Virus record (IMG/VR): IMGVR_UViG_3300048912_000210
Location: 1-37,512 of that record
From: a virus
Direction: 5' to 3' (one strand)
DNA: 37,512 nt
Shown here: positions 15,868 through 22,089 of the stretch, one piece after another
Numbering within the stretch: position 1 is the first letter of the stretch
Layout: every line of letters starts with the position of its first letter
Position numbers and translations under genes: made by a program
Notes under the pieces: generated by a model
Told to the model about the DNA's origin: nothing
Database searches by the model: none
Seen by the model: only the letters and a program-made list of their open reading frames with translations

Positions 15868-16056
15868 ATGGTCACCCGAGACGACGTCACCAAGATCCGA
15901 CAGGCCTACGACGAAGCGATCGCCGAAGCCGAGCAGCGGCGCGCCAAGGGCCTCGCCGAAGCCGCCGACCACCTGCCGCAGAAAGAGATCATCGAAGCCA
16001 CCGGGTACAGCCGAGAGACCGTCAGGCGCCTGATCGCGGAGGGGCGCGCCCTATGA
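15868..16056 (+). CDS. Small HTH regulator
   Basis: 62 residues. An N-terminal helix (MVTRDDVTKIRQAYDEAIAE) is followed by a helix-turn-helix, PQKEIIEATGYSRETVRRLI, at about 38-57. It is the first gene of a plus-strand operon and its ATG is only 6 bases after a -10 element, so it may be translated from a leaderless message. Being next to the four-box operator, it is the leading candidate for the protein that binds those boxes. It overlaps the next gene by ATGA. Confidence 0.78.
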   Translation: MVTRDDVTKIRQAYDEAIAEAEQRRAKGLAEAADHLPQKEIIEATGYSRETVRRLIAEGRAL

Positions 16057-16550
16057 CCCGGACTGCGCTGTACCGGGCCTGCGCGGCAGACGACTCGCTG
16101 CTCTACGTCGGCGTCACCAACGACACGAAGGCGCGCTGGGAACAGCACGCCAAGGACAAGCCATGGTGGCCGCTGGTCGATTACGTGGACTACCGCTGGT
16201 TCTCCACCCGCCCCGAGGCGGAGTTGGCCGAGCAGTTCACCATCGCGCGGGAGTGCCCGCCTCACAATCGGAACATGCCGCCGTGGCGCGCGCCGATGCC
16301 AACCGAGCTGGTCGACACATGGCGGGAGACGTTCGACAGCGTGGCGAAGCTGGTCTTCAGCGCGCTCGCTGGTGGTGCCAGCATCGAGGCTGTGGCCGAG
16401 GCCGCCGAGTGGCACCCGCGCTACCTCGTCCGCCTCGGGCGGCAGCGCAACATCCCGTGGGCGATGAACTACACAGGCCAGTACGACGACATGCCCGCCG
16501 AGGGGTACGTGTGGGAGCGCCCGGTGAGCAGCGAGGGGAACAACGCATGA
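16053..16550 (+). CDS. GIY-YIG domain protein
   Basis: 165 residues. The N-terminal region TALYRACAADDSLLYVGVTN and TKARWEQHAKDKPWWPLVDYV has the GIY-YIG pattern: YR...LYVGVT, Arg at about 29, His at 33, and Glu in RPEAELAEQF. Residues 100-150 add a helical segment resembling an HTH (GGASIEAVAEAAEWHPRYLV). Stand-alone GIY-YIG proteins of this size occur in actinobacterial mobile elements, probably as nucleases. It is coupled to the small HTH gene upstream (ATGA overlap). Confidence 0.75.
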   Translation: MTRTALYRACAADDSLLYVGVTNDTKARWEQHAKDKPWWPLVDYVDYRWFSTRPEAELAEQFTIARECPPHNRNMPPWRAPMPTELVDTWRETFDSVAKLVFSALAGGASIEAVAEAAEWHPRYLVRLGRQRNIPWAMNYTGQYDDMPAEGYVWERPVSSEGNNA

Positions 16551-16879
16551 GCGAGACCGTGCCCGCGCCCGGGACCACCCGCTACCTCTGCCCTCTCGAA
16601 TGCGGCTGGCACCACGACGTCCCCCCGCCCAGCGCCGACCGGGTAGTTCAGCTCGGCTCTGCTGCCGACCTCACTGGGCTACCGCCGGGCGAGGCGATCA
16701 GCGCGATGGCAACGCAGGCGTACCTTCGGGAGGCCGAGCTGACGGAGCGGGCGCTGCGCGAGCACCTGGCCACGCACACCACGGAGCAGTTCGTACGGAC
16801 GATCCAGGGGCTCCGGGCGGAGGTTGCGCAACTGCGCGGCGCGGGTCTGGTGCGCCCGGGTGAGGAGCCCACCACATGA
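16547..16879 (+). CDS. Hypothetical protein with Cys/His N terminus and helical tail
   Basis: 110 residues starting MSETVPAPGTTRYLCPLECG, ATG 16547 overlapping the upstream stop. Cys15, Cys19, His22 and His23, followed by a later H-x3-H (HLATH), could bind zinc. Residues 60-105 form an amphipathic helix (AYLREAELTERALREHLATH, then TIQGLRAEVAQLRG) likely to self-associate. Function is unknown; it is the third gene of the HTH/GIY-YIG operon. Confidence 0.68.
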   Translation: MSETVPAPGTTRYLCPLECGWHHDVPPPSADRVVQLGSAADLTGLPPGEAISAMATQAYLREAELTERALREHLATHTTEQFVRTIQGLRAEVAQLRGAGLVRPGEEPTT

Positions 16880-17118
16880 ACGCACGCCTCGTCGAGACGT
16901 TGCCAGTCCGGGAGATCGCCGCACACCCCGAGACCATCAAGGCCGTTGGTCTAGACAGGTTCGCCCTGCGGGACGAACTACTGATGATCAGGTGGGGAAT
17001 CGCCAGTGGGGTCCCGCTCTATGAGGACCCCTCCCTGCCGATCGGCGAGATCCATGGGCGTCCTCGCTCAGATGCCGATCTGGTCCGGCGGCCGATGACG
17101 ATCAGCAAGGGCAAGTAG
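16876..17118 (+). CDS. Hypothetical protein, last gene of the plus operon
   Basis: 80 residues starting MNARLVETLPVREIAAHPET, ATG 16876 in an ATGA overlap with the preceding gene. It is mixed in charge, with a helical N-terminal half and a basic C terminus (RPRSDADLVRRPMTISKGK). Nothing recognisable is seen. A shared hairpin follows 18 bases after the stop. Confidence 0.62.
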   Translation: MNARLVETLPVREIAAHPETIKAVGLDRFALRDELLMIRWGIASGVPLYEDPSLPIGEIHGRPRSDADLVRRPMTISKGK

Positions 17119-17136
17119 CCCCCACCGCATGACGAA

Positions 17137-17164
17137 GGCCCCGCCCCATCCCGGGAGCGGGGCC
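17137..17164. terminator. Bidirectional terminator between convergent units
   Basis: An 8-base-pair stem GGCCCCGC / GCGGGGCC with a 12-base loop, between the plus operon ending at 17118 and the minus-strand lipoprotein gene ending at 17180. It can serve both. Confidence 0.65.
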
Positions 17165-17179
17165 CCTGTGTGTCTGCGT

Positions 17180-17419
17180 CTACCGGGTGTTCTCCTCGAT
17201 CACGCCCGTCACGATCTTCGACAGCTCGTCGTCCGACAGCCCGTCACACTCCGACGGCCGCTCCGGCTCACCCTTCAACTTCGCCGTCCCCGGCTCGTAC
17301 TGGGCCTTGATCGCAGTCCGGCAGGCAGCCGGGTCCGGATCGTGGTGGTCGCTTCCGCATCCGACGGCGGCGCCGAGTAGCAGGGTGGCGAGCAGGGTGG
17401 CGGTGGTGGTGTGGCGCAT
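17180..17419 (-). CDS. Small lipoprotein
   Basis: 79 residues, ATG 17419 with GGGGGGA upstream. It starts MRHTTTATLLATLLLGAAVG followed by Cys21: a short basic head, a hydrophobic stretch, then AVGC, an acceptable though not ideal lipobox. The mature part is small, polar and has two more Cys (ACRTAIKAQY, PSECDGLSDDELSKI), which could form a disulfide. It is a single-gene unit flanked by hairpins on both sides. Surface lipoproteins carried singly by temperate phages often block superinfection, but that role here is only inferred. Similar small lipoproteins also occur in Streptomyces mobile elements. Confidence 0.75.
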   Translation of the reverse strand: MRHTTTATLLATLLLGAAVGCGSDHHDPDPAACRTAIKAQYEPGTAKLKGEPERPSECDGLSDDELSKIVTGVIEENTR

Positions 17420-17487
17420 GGTGTCCCCCCAGGGCTGATGGTGCCGGGGATCGTAGCGGCGCGCGCTGACAACCGGGCGGGAACGCG

Positions 17488-17529
17488 GACAGGCCCACCA
17501 CATCGGGGGGGTGTTGTGGTGGGCCTGTC
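17488..17529 (-). terminator. Strong terminator after the membrane-protein operon
   Basis: A perfect 15-base-pair stem GACAGGCCCACCACA / TGTGGTGGGCCTGTC with a 12-base loop, 50 bases after the stop at 17579. It isolates the lipoprotein gene downstream. Positions 17420-17578 hold no gene. Confidence 0.8.
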
Positions 17530-17578
17530 TCCCAGGGGCCGGTTCGCGGCCGGCGTCCAACCAGTGTGGCAGCCGCGG

Positions 17579-17830
17579 CTACTTACCGAGGGTGCGAGCG
17601 ATGAACTCCGCGACCGCGAGGACCGCGAGCATCCCGAGCAGCGCGGCCGTGGACACGTACCGGCCGTCCGGATCCGGCGTGCTCCCCGGGACGCAGACGA
17701 TCTCCTCGCCGCGCGGGACCAGCCCTCCGTGCTCGGTGTCGCGGTGCTGCTGCCGGTGCTCCTCGGCGGCGCGCCGCGGGCCGGGTGGGGACGAGGCGCG
17801 GCACAGACGGCAGCGGTAGACGTAGGGCAT
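17579..17830 (-). CDS. Small Cys-motif membrane protein of spread-like cluster
   Basis: 83 residues starting MPYVYRCRLCRASSPPGPRR. The N terminus has a CxxC pair (Cys7, Cys10) and a His-rich segment (EEHRQQHRDTEHGG); the C terminus has one membrane span (STAALLGMLAVLAVAEFIA). The combination MPYVYRCxxCR plus a C-terminal span is one I associate with small genes beside conjugative transfer genes in Streptomyces integrative elements. It is the last gene of the operon and shares one base with the previous stop. Confidence 0.72.
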   Translation of the reverse strand: MPYVYRCRLCRASSPPGPRRAAEEHRQQHRDTEHGGLVPRGEEIVCVPGSTPDPDGRYVSTAALLGMLAVLAVAEFIARTLGK

Positions 17831-18510
17831 CAGGCGCTCTCCAACCGCTCTCCGGCCGACTCTCCACCCGGAGAATCTACGGCCTGACCTGCGTCTCCAT
17901 CCAGCTCTCCAGGCTCCGGGACGTCGGTCGGGGGGAGGGCCAGGAGGTCGGTCTTACGGACCCCTGAGCGGCCCGCTACGACGCCGATACGGAGGCTGCG
18001 TTCGACGGGGATACCGAGGGTTCGCAGGGCCGCCCGGAGCTGGGGATCGGTGCGGTCCTCGTGGCCGGGCAGACGGCGCATCGCGGGGTACAGCTCGCGG
18101 AGGTGGATGCCGGAGCGGTTGCCGATGAGGTCGAGGAGCCAGCGGACGAACGCGTCCCGGGTGCCCGGAGCGGCCTCCTCGTCGGGCTCCTCGACGGCGA
18201 CCGGCGGGGAGACCCACCATGCGACTACACACCATGCGACGACCGCCCCGGGGACAGCGAACTGGGCGACGTCCGGGGCGTGGCCGCAGGCGTACACGGT
18301 GACGTACCCGCCGAACGCCACCGCGCCGTACCGCTCCCACCCGTCGAGGTGGTGGCTGAGCAGGGTCCAGCCGCGGCGCAGCAGGAGCCAGGACCCGGAG
18401 ACGAGGGAGGCCCCCGCCCCGCGGACAGCGAGGAGGGGGCGCAGCTCGGCGCAGATACGGGCCGGGAGCCGAGGCCGGGGCTGCTCCCCTGCGTCCTTGG
18501 TGATCTCCAT
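17830..18510 (-). CDS. Membrane protein with C-terminal DNA-binding-like domain, spread-like cluster
   Basis: 226 residues, ATG 18510 overlapping the upstream stop by one base. Residues 35-100 hold two or three membrane spans (WERYGAVAFGGYVTVYACG, FAVPGAVVAWCVVAWWVSPP). From about 120 a soluble part (RDAFVRWLLDLIGNRSGIHL, RELYPAMRRLP, then DPQLRAALRTLGIPVERSLR) looks like a winged-helix fold. This layout matches the larger membrane proteins that accompany TraB and spread genes in Streptomyces plasmids and integrative elements. No TraB is present in the window. Confidence 0.7.
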   Translation of the reverse strand: MEITKDAGEQPRPRLPARICAELRPLLAVRGAGASLVSGSWLLLRRGWTLLSHHLDGWERYGAVAFGGYVTVYACGHAPDVAQFAVPGAVVAWCVVAWWVSPPVAVEEPDEEAAPGTRDAFVRWLLDLIGNRSGIHLRELYPAMRRLPGHEDRTDPQLRAALRTLGIPVERSLRIGVVAGRSGVRKTDLLALPPTDVPEPGELDGDAGQAVDSPGGESAGERLESA

Positions 18511-19022
18511 CAGAGGACACCGATCGCGTGCGCGCCGGTGAGAATCAGGGCTTGGGGCAGGCCCCAGATCCCGCCGGCCTGCGCCCACACCCCGGCGGCG
18601 ACAATCCCTGTGAACGCGGCCTTCCCCGGGGCGAGCTCGCGGAAATACATGAGCGCGGCCAGCCCCAGGGACACGGCGCCCATGCCTGCGGTGCCGAACC
18701 CGCCGCCGGTGAACACTCCGGCGAACGCGTTGGACACGTTGGTGCCGATGGTCCAGATCGATCCGGCGCCCATGTAGAAGGTGCCTGCGGCGACTCCGGT
18801 CCACTGTGCCTGGTCGGAGGTGAGGCGCTTGCGGATGCGGGACTTCTTCCCCCCGCCCCCGCCGCCGGGTCCGGCCGCGGCACCGCCTCCCTTGGGTTCG
18901 CGGATTCCGGCGACGAGGATCACGGTGAGGGCGGTGGCGATGCCGCCGGCTCCGACGGTGCCGAGGATGCGGCCGCCTTCGACGCTGATGGCGGGGGCGG
19001 CGGCGATGACGTGGTCGAACAT
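18510..19022 (-). CDS. Four-span membrane protein of spread-like cluster
   Basis: 170 residues, ATG 19022 with GGAG 6 bases upstream. One span lies near the N terminus (GAGGIATALTVILVAGI), followed by a Gly-rich basic loop (residues 44-70: KGGGAAAGPGGGGGGKKSRI). Then come spans at about 78-100, 108-125 and 135-160, separated by short loops (NAFAGVFTGGGFGTAGMGAV). The pattern suggests a small pore-like or scaffold membrane protein. It is coupled to the next gene and belongs to the DUF2637-led operon. Confidence 0.68.
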   Translation of the reverse strand: MFDHVIAAAPAISVEGGRILGTVGAGGIATALTVILVAGIREPKGGGAAAGPGGGGGGKKSRIRKRLTSDQAQWTGVAAGTFYMGAGSIWTIGTNVSNAFAGVFTGGGFGTAGMGAVSLGLAALMYFRELAPGKAAFTGIVAAGVWAQAGGIWGLPQALILTGAHAIGVL

Positions 19023-19035
19023 GTTGAACTCCTGG

Positions 19036-19566
19036 TCAGGCGGCGGGTGCCCAGAGGGCGAGCGCGAGGATGGCGGTGGCGAGGGGGATGCGGGCAGCCC
19101 AGGCGAGGCCGGGCCACCAGTGGCGGGTACGCCGGTCCCAGCAGTGGGCGACGATCAGGCAGGTGGCGATGCCGAGGGTGAGCGCGCCGCTGATGCTGTA
19201 CTGCTGGCCGCAGTCGGCGAGCGCGTGGGCGCACTGCTGGTAGAGGCCGAGGCCCCATCCGGCTCCGGCTGCGGTGGCGTTGTAGAGCGCGGTGCGGGTC
19301 TTGGGGCTGAGCGCTGTGGCGGCCCGGTCGGGGATGGCGGTGAGGGTGGCCGGCATGTGGGGGCGCGGGTAGTAGTCGGGGGCCGGGGCGAACACCGGAC
19401 CGCGCTGCTCCCCCTGCTCGGCGTCGGCCTTGGTGTCGGTGTCGTCGTAGAGGTCGTTCCACCAGTCGTCGGTGGCCATGGTGTCTCCGTGCGCGTCGGG
19501 GCCCACGCCGCGGCGGCGCAGCCAGTGGCGGATGCGGCGCTCGTCCGGTCCGGGTTGCGCATCCAT
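19036..19566 (-). CDS. Membrane protein of spread-like cluster
   Basis: 176 residues, ATG 19566 sharing one base with the DUF2637 stop and preceded by GGGAGG. The first 80 residues are charged and soluble (DERRIRHWLRRRGVGPDAHG, TDDWWNDLYDDTDTKADAEQ). The C-terminal half has about three spans (NATAAGAGWGLGLYQQC, SGALTLGIATCLIVAHCW, RIPLATAILALALWAP). Cys residues in the middle (QQCAHALADCGQQ) may pair. Function is unknown beyond membership in the cluster. Confidence 0.68.
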   Translation of the reverse strand: MDAQPGPDERRIRHWLRRRGVGPDAHGDTMATDDWWNDLYDDTDTKADAEQGEQRGPVFAPAPDYYPRPHMPATLTAIPDRAATALSPKTRTALYNATAAGAGWGLGLYQQCAHALADCGQQYSISGALTLGIATCLIVAHCWDRRTRHWWPGLAWAARIPLATAILALALWAPAA

Positions 19567-20333
19567 CACGCCTCCCGGACGGATGCGTTCGGCCGGTCTG
19601 GGAGCTGCGCCTGGATGCGCTGCGCCCGCTTCTGCCCGATGCGCAGCTCGGCTTGAAGCGTCCGCAGGGATACGCGCTGACCGCTCTCGGCGAGTGCGCG
19701 CTCGTTGAGTGCAGCGGCGGATGCGAGGAGGGCTGCGTCTGCATCTGCGGTGGGGAGTGCGGCGACTGCACTCGGCGGCTGAGCTGGAAGGAATGCGGGT
19801 GCGCACACGTCGGGATGCGGGCGGGCGGCGGGTGTGAAGTCGAGGACCAAGCCGCTGCGCGCATCCGGGTCGGCGACCTCGACGGCCTGCTCGGCTGCAC
19901 GCTCGAAGTCGTCGGCGGCAGGGGTGGATGCGGTCTGGATGCGGTCGAGTGCGTCGTGGACCTGCCGCATGAGTGCACCGAATGCGATGAGTGCGGCGGA
20001 CGGGGGGACGGCGGCGACGACGTACTCCATCGGCTGCGCTCCGTTGCCGACGCCGAAGACGTTGAGTGCGATGGAGCCGAGGGATCCGACTGCGGCGAGT
20101 GCGTAGGCCCATCCGTCGATTGCGCCGCGGAGGGATGCGCGGAGGACGAGGAGTTCGCCGGCGACGATGAAGAGGTCGACGGTTGCGGGCCATGCCCAGG
20201 CGCGGGCGCCTCCGAGGCCGTTGCCGCTGGCGATGTCGTGGAGGTGTTCGTAGGAGAGCCAGAACGCGGCGGCGGTGAGGGCGATGGTGACGATGGCGGC
20301 GCCGGCCGCGAGTGCGGCAGTCGGGTTCTTCAC
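19566..20333 (-). CDS. DUF2637-type membrane protein with C-terminal HTH
   Basis: 255 residues, GTG start at 20333 with GGAG upstream. Four membrane spans lie in residues 7-130, including the family-like signature YEHLHDIASGNGLGGARAWA, WPATVDLFIVAGELLVLRAS. Residues 195-250 form a helix-turn-helix tail (GQRVSLRTLQAELRIGQKRA QRIQAQL). This layout is known in the DUF2637 group found with conjugation and spread genes in Streptomyces. Alanine is often encoded by GCA in the C-terminal half, unlike neighbouring genes. It heads a five-gene operon after a strong terminator. Confidence 0.82.
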   Translation of the reverse strand: MKNPTAALAAGAAIVTIALTAAAFWLSYEHLHDIASGNGLGGARAWAWPATVDLFIVAGELLVLRASLRGAIDGWAYALAAVGSLGSIALNVFGVGNGAQPMEYVVAAVPPSAALIAFGALMRQVHDALDRIQTASTPAADDFERAAEQAVEVADPDARSGLVLDFTPAARPHPDVCAPAFLPAQPPSAVAALPTADADAALLASAAALNERALAESGQRVSLRTLQAELRIGQKRAQRIQAQLPDRPNASVREA

Positions 20334-20361
20334 GGTGGTCTCCGGGTGGGCGGGAGATGGG

Positions 20362-20397
20362 GCCGCCCCGAGCGGGGGGAATTTCGCTCGGGGCGGC
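20362..20397 (-). terminator. Terminator between two minus-strand operons
   Basis: A perfect 12-base-pair stem GCCGCCCCGAGC / GCTCGGGGCGGC with a 12-base loop, 11 bases after the stop at 20409 and just before the GTG of the DUF2637 gene. It ends the 20409-21036 operon. Confidence 0.78.
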
Positions 20398-20408
20398 GGT
20401 CGGTGGGG

Positions 20409-20591
20409 TCAGGTCCAGTCGCGGCGGCCGCGGAAGCGTTGACCGGCTTGGTCGCCGTCGCGGAAGACGCGGGCGCGGTGGCCCTCTCTGCGCTTGCGGG
20501 CGGCCGTCTGGCTGGCGGACTCGCGGTCGGGGTACTTCGTCTTGGCGAGCTGGCGGTCGTTGCCGCCGAACAGGTTGCCGAGGCGGCCCAT
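20409..20591 (-). CDS. Small basic protein
   Basis: 60 residues starting MGRLGNLFGGNDRQLAKTKY, ATG 20591 overlapping the preceding stop by one base (TGATG). It is strongly basic (SQTAARKRREGHRARVFRDG, then RFRGRRDW), which suggests binding to DNA or RNA. It is the last gene of a three-gene operon and is followed by a strong terminator. No family is recognised. Confidence 0.66.
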   Translation of the reverse strand: MGRLGNLFGGNDRQLAKTKYPDRESASQTAARKRREGHRARVFRDGDQAGQRFRGRRDWT

Positions 20592-20839
20592 CAGCGGACG
20601 CCGGCCCGGGTGCGCAGCCGTGCCGCGTACTCGGCGCGGGTGCTGGTGCGGTGCGGTTCGTAGGACAGGCCGCGGAGGGTGCTGTGGTGGGGCTCGTCTC
20701 CGTCGGTGAGTTCGGCGCAGAGGTCGAGTCGGGCTTCCTCGGTCATGGGTTCGTTGGGGTTGACGGCGTTGATGCGGTCGGCGAGGAGGATGAGGAGTGC
20801 GCGGGTGGTGTCGTCTGTGGGGGTGGGCTGCTCGCTCAT
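20591..20839 (-). CDS. Hypothetical acidic/helical protein
   Basis: 82 residues starting MSEQPTPTDDTTRALLILLA, ATG 20839 in an ATGA overlap with the upstream gene. It is helical with a basic C terminus (STRAEYAARLRTRAGVR). No family is recognised; it is the middle gene of the operon controlled from the palindromic operator region. Confidence 0.66.
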   Translation of the reverse strand: MSEQPTPTDDTTRALLILLADRINAVNPNEPMTEEARLDLCAELTDGDEPHHSTLRGLSYEPHRTSTRAEYAARLRTRAGVR

Positions 20840-21036
20840 GCCGCCACCGCGCCGGCGGCCGTCAGGTTCTGGTCGGCGCGCTGCCACAGGTCCCGGGCGC
20901 GGTGCTCGTCGCCCTGCTGTTCGGCGTCGGCCGCGGCGTTGGCGTAGAGGAGGCCGGCGAGGTGGGTGAGGTGCGCGGCCTCGGCGAGCGCCTCGGGGCT
21001 GGGCTGCATGGGGGTGGTGCGGATACCGTGGGTCAC
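20836..21036 (-). CDS. Small helical protein
   Basis: 66 residues from GTG 21036 with AGGAGG 7 bases upstream. It starts MTHGIRTTPMQPSPEALAEA and is almost wholly alpha-helical and Ala-rich (AHLTHLAGLLYANAAADAEQ). It is the first gene of the operon 21036-20409, whose leader carries a large hairpin (21070-21104). Function is unknown. Confidence 0.68.
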   Translation of the reverse strand: MTHGIRTTPMQPSPEALAEAAHLTHLAGLLYANAAADAEQQGDEHRARDLWQRADQNLTAAGAVAA

Positions 21037-21069
21037 GGCTGTTCCTCCTGGTGAAGCAGGTGGATGGCT

Positions 21070-21104
21070 GGCCCGGACGGGAGGTGCGAACTCCTGTCCG
21101 GGCC
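21070..21104. promoter_or_regulatory. Leader hairpin between operator and first gene
   Basis: GGCCCGGACGGGAG and CTCCTGTCCGGGCC pair over 14 positions (one G-U in RNA from the plus strand) around a 7-base loop. It lies in the untranslated leader of the minus-strand operon, about 35 bases before its GTG. An attenuator or a terminator against readthrough is possible; there is no U-run. Confidence 0.55.
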
Positions 21105-21129
21105 GTTGTGCATCAGCAGTGCGGACTGC

Positions 21130-21159
21130 TTGCTCTCGACTGTAGGTGGCACCTACAGT
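21130..21159 (+). promoter_or_regulatory. Promoter for the two HTH genes
   Basis: TTGCTC (21130-21135), 18 bases, TACAGT (21154-21159). The predicted start near 21166 leaves a leader of about 30 bases with AAGGGG before the ATG at 21195. The -10 lies inside the palindromic operator. Confidence 0.5.
21139..21159. promoter_or_regulatory. Perfect palindromic operator
   Basis: Arms ACTGTAGGTG and CACCTACAGT around one central base. It sits between divergent units (20409-21036 on minus, 21195-21750 on plus) and covers the plus-strand -10 element, as expected for a repressor that controls its own gene. Confidence 0.75.
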
Positions 21160-21194
21160 CCATGGCAAGCGGCCCGGCGGACGAAGGGGCCGGA

Positions 21195-21497
21195 ATGGGC
21201 GAAGAGGAGGTGCGCCGGGTGACGGACGCGCTTGACGCGGTCGAAGAGATCGCTGACGAGGAGCAGCGGGTGAAGGCGAAGAGCCGGATCATGGCCGAGC
21301 AGGTGACGCGCAACAAGGCATGGGCGCAGGAGCGCACACGCTTGATCCGGCGCCTTCACCTTGAGGGCGGCTTGTCGTACCGGCAGATCGCGGCGCGCCT
21401 TGAGATCAAGCCGAGCGCTGTGCAGGACGCGTTCCGGAACTACACGGCGGCGGGCGAGTATGCGGGGCGCGGCGGCGGGGCAAGGGTGGAGGAGTAG
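21195..21497 (+). CDS. HTH regulator, sigma-region-4-like
   Basis: 100 residues from ATG 21195 (AAGGGG 5 bases upstream). In-frame ATGs at 21162 and earlier would fall in or next to the operator and promoter, so they are rejected. The N-terminal half is a charged helix (MGEEEVRRVTDALDAVEEIA). The C-terminal half has a clear HTH (LIRRLHLEGGLSYRQIAARL, EIKPSAVQDAF). It is transcribed from the palindromic operator region, which makes it a good candidate for a self-regulating repressor. Confidence 0.74.
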   Translation: MGEEEVRRVTDALDAVEEIADEEQRVKAKSRIMAEQVTRNKAWAQERTRLIRRLHLEGGLSYRQIAARLEIKPSAVQDAFRNYTAAGEYAGRGGGARVEE

Positions 21498-21501
21498 CGC
21501 T

Positions 21502-21750
21502 ATGGCGTACCGGAAGCGCGTCGAGTGGCCGCCGCACGTGCGGCAAGCCTTGTTCGAGGAGGTTCGCCAGGGCATCAAGGACACTCGGGCCGCTCGCGCC
21601 GCGTTCAAGAGGAGCGTGTACCGGGCAGTCGAGATGGGCGTTACGACGCGGGAGATCGCCAAGACGCTGGGCATCTCGCAGGCTGCCGTGAGTCGATATC
21701 GGATCGAGGGTGAGGCCGAGTATCGGGCTTGTCTGGTGACCGCCGAGTAG
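21502..21750 (+). CDS. Second HTH protein
   Basis: 82 residues starting MAYRKRVEWPPHVRQALFEE, ATG 21502, four bases after the first HTH gene with GGAGGAG upstream. The C-terminal region (AVEMGVTTREIAKTLGISQA, AVSRYRIEGEAEY) is a helix-turn-helix. The N-terminal half is strongly basic. The two genes probably act as a regulatory pair in one message. Confidence 0.74.
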   Translation: MAYRKRVEWPPHVRQALFEEVRQGIKDTRAARAAFKRSVYRAVEMGVTTREIAKTLGISQAAVSRYRIEGEAEYRACLVTAE

Positions 21751-21810
21751 CGGCCCTTGCTGCGCCCCGTGTCCCGCGTGCCGGGCCGGGGGCGTTGCCG
21801 TGCTCGCGTT

Positions 21811-21816
21811 TATGAT
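21811..21816 (+). promoter_or_regulatory. -10 element placing transcription at a GTG start
   Basis: TATGAT at 21811-21816 is followed after 7 bases by the GTG at 21824, which suggests a leaderless message. No convincing -35 is seen. Confidence 0.42.
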
Positions 21817-21823
21817 CACCGGC

Positions 21824-22060
21824 GTGGACCTTCCCGATGATCTGATCAACCTCGAACGTGCCGCCGAGACAGCGCGTGCCCGGATGGCTGGGCTGGGTGA
21901 CGTAGAGCGTGATGCGCAGCGGCTGGTGTGGCGGGAGGCGGCCGCCCGGGTGCAGGCTGCGATCACCGCGCATGCGACGGCGATCAAGGGCAACCGGTTC
22001 GAGGTGGAGGCCGCGGTGAAGCGCGCGGTCCGGCATGAGACCGAGGACCCCGCCGAGTAG
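21824..22060 (+). CDS. Small helical protein, probably leaderless
   Basis: 78 residues from GTG 21824 (MDLPDDLINLERAAETARAR). Upstream in-frame starts (21800, 21812) would put the TATGAT -10 element inside the gene, so this GTG is preferred. It is helical throughout, with a conserved-looking AAARVQAAITAHATAIKGNR, FEVEAAVKRAVRH segment that I associate with small proteins of Streptomyces mobile elements. Function is unknown. It is a single-gene unit between the HTH pair and the folded intergenic element. Confidence 0.68.
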   Translation: MDLPDDLINLERAAETARARMAGLGDVERDAQRLVWREAAARVQAAITAHATAIKGNRFEVEAAVKRAVRHETEDPAE

Positions 22061-22074
22061 CCGGCCTCGGGGTC
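22046..22074 (+). terminator. Possible terminator overlapping the stop codon
   Basis: GACCCCG (22046-22052) can pair with CGGGGTC (22068-22074) across the stop codon of the gene ending at 22060. The stem is short and the loop long. Confidence 0.35.
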
Positions 22075-22089
22075 TGGACGTGGTGATCA

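Noticed and set aside
17488-17529. Long inverted repeat considered as insertion-sequence ends
   Set aside because: The arms are 12 bases apart with no transposase between or beside them; a terminator hairpin explains it.
21051-21194. Upstream in-frame starts for the first HTH gene
   Set aside because: They would place the operator and promoter inside the coding sequence; ATG 21195 has a good ribosome site.
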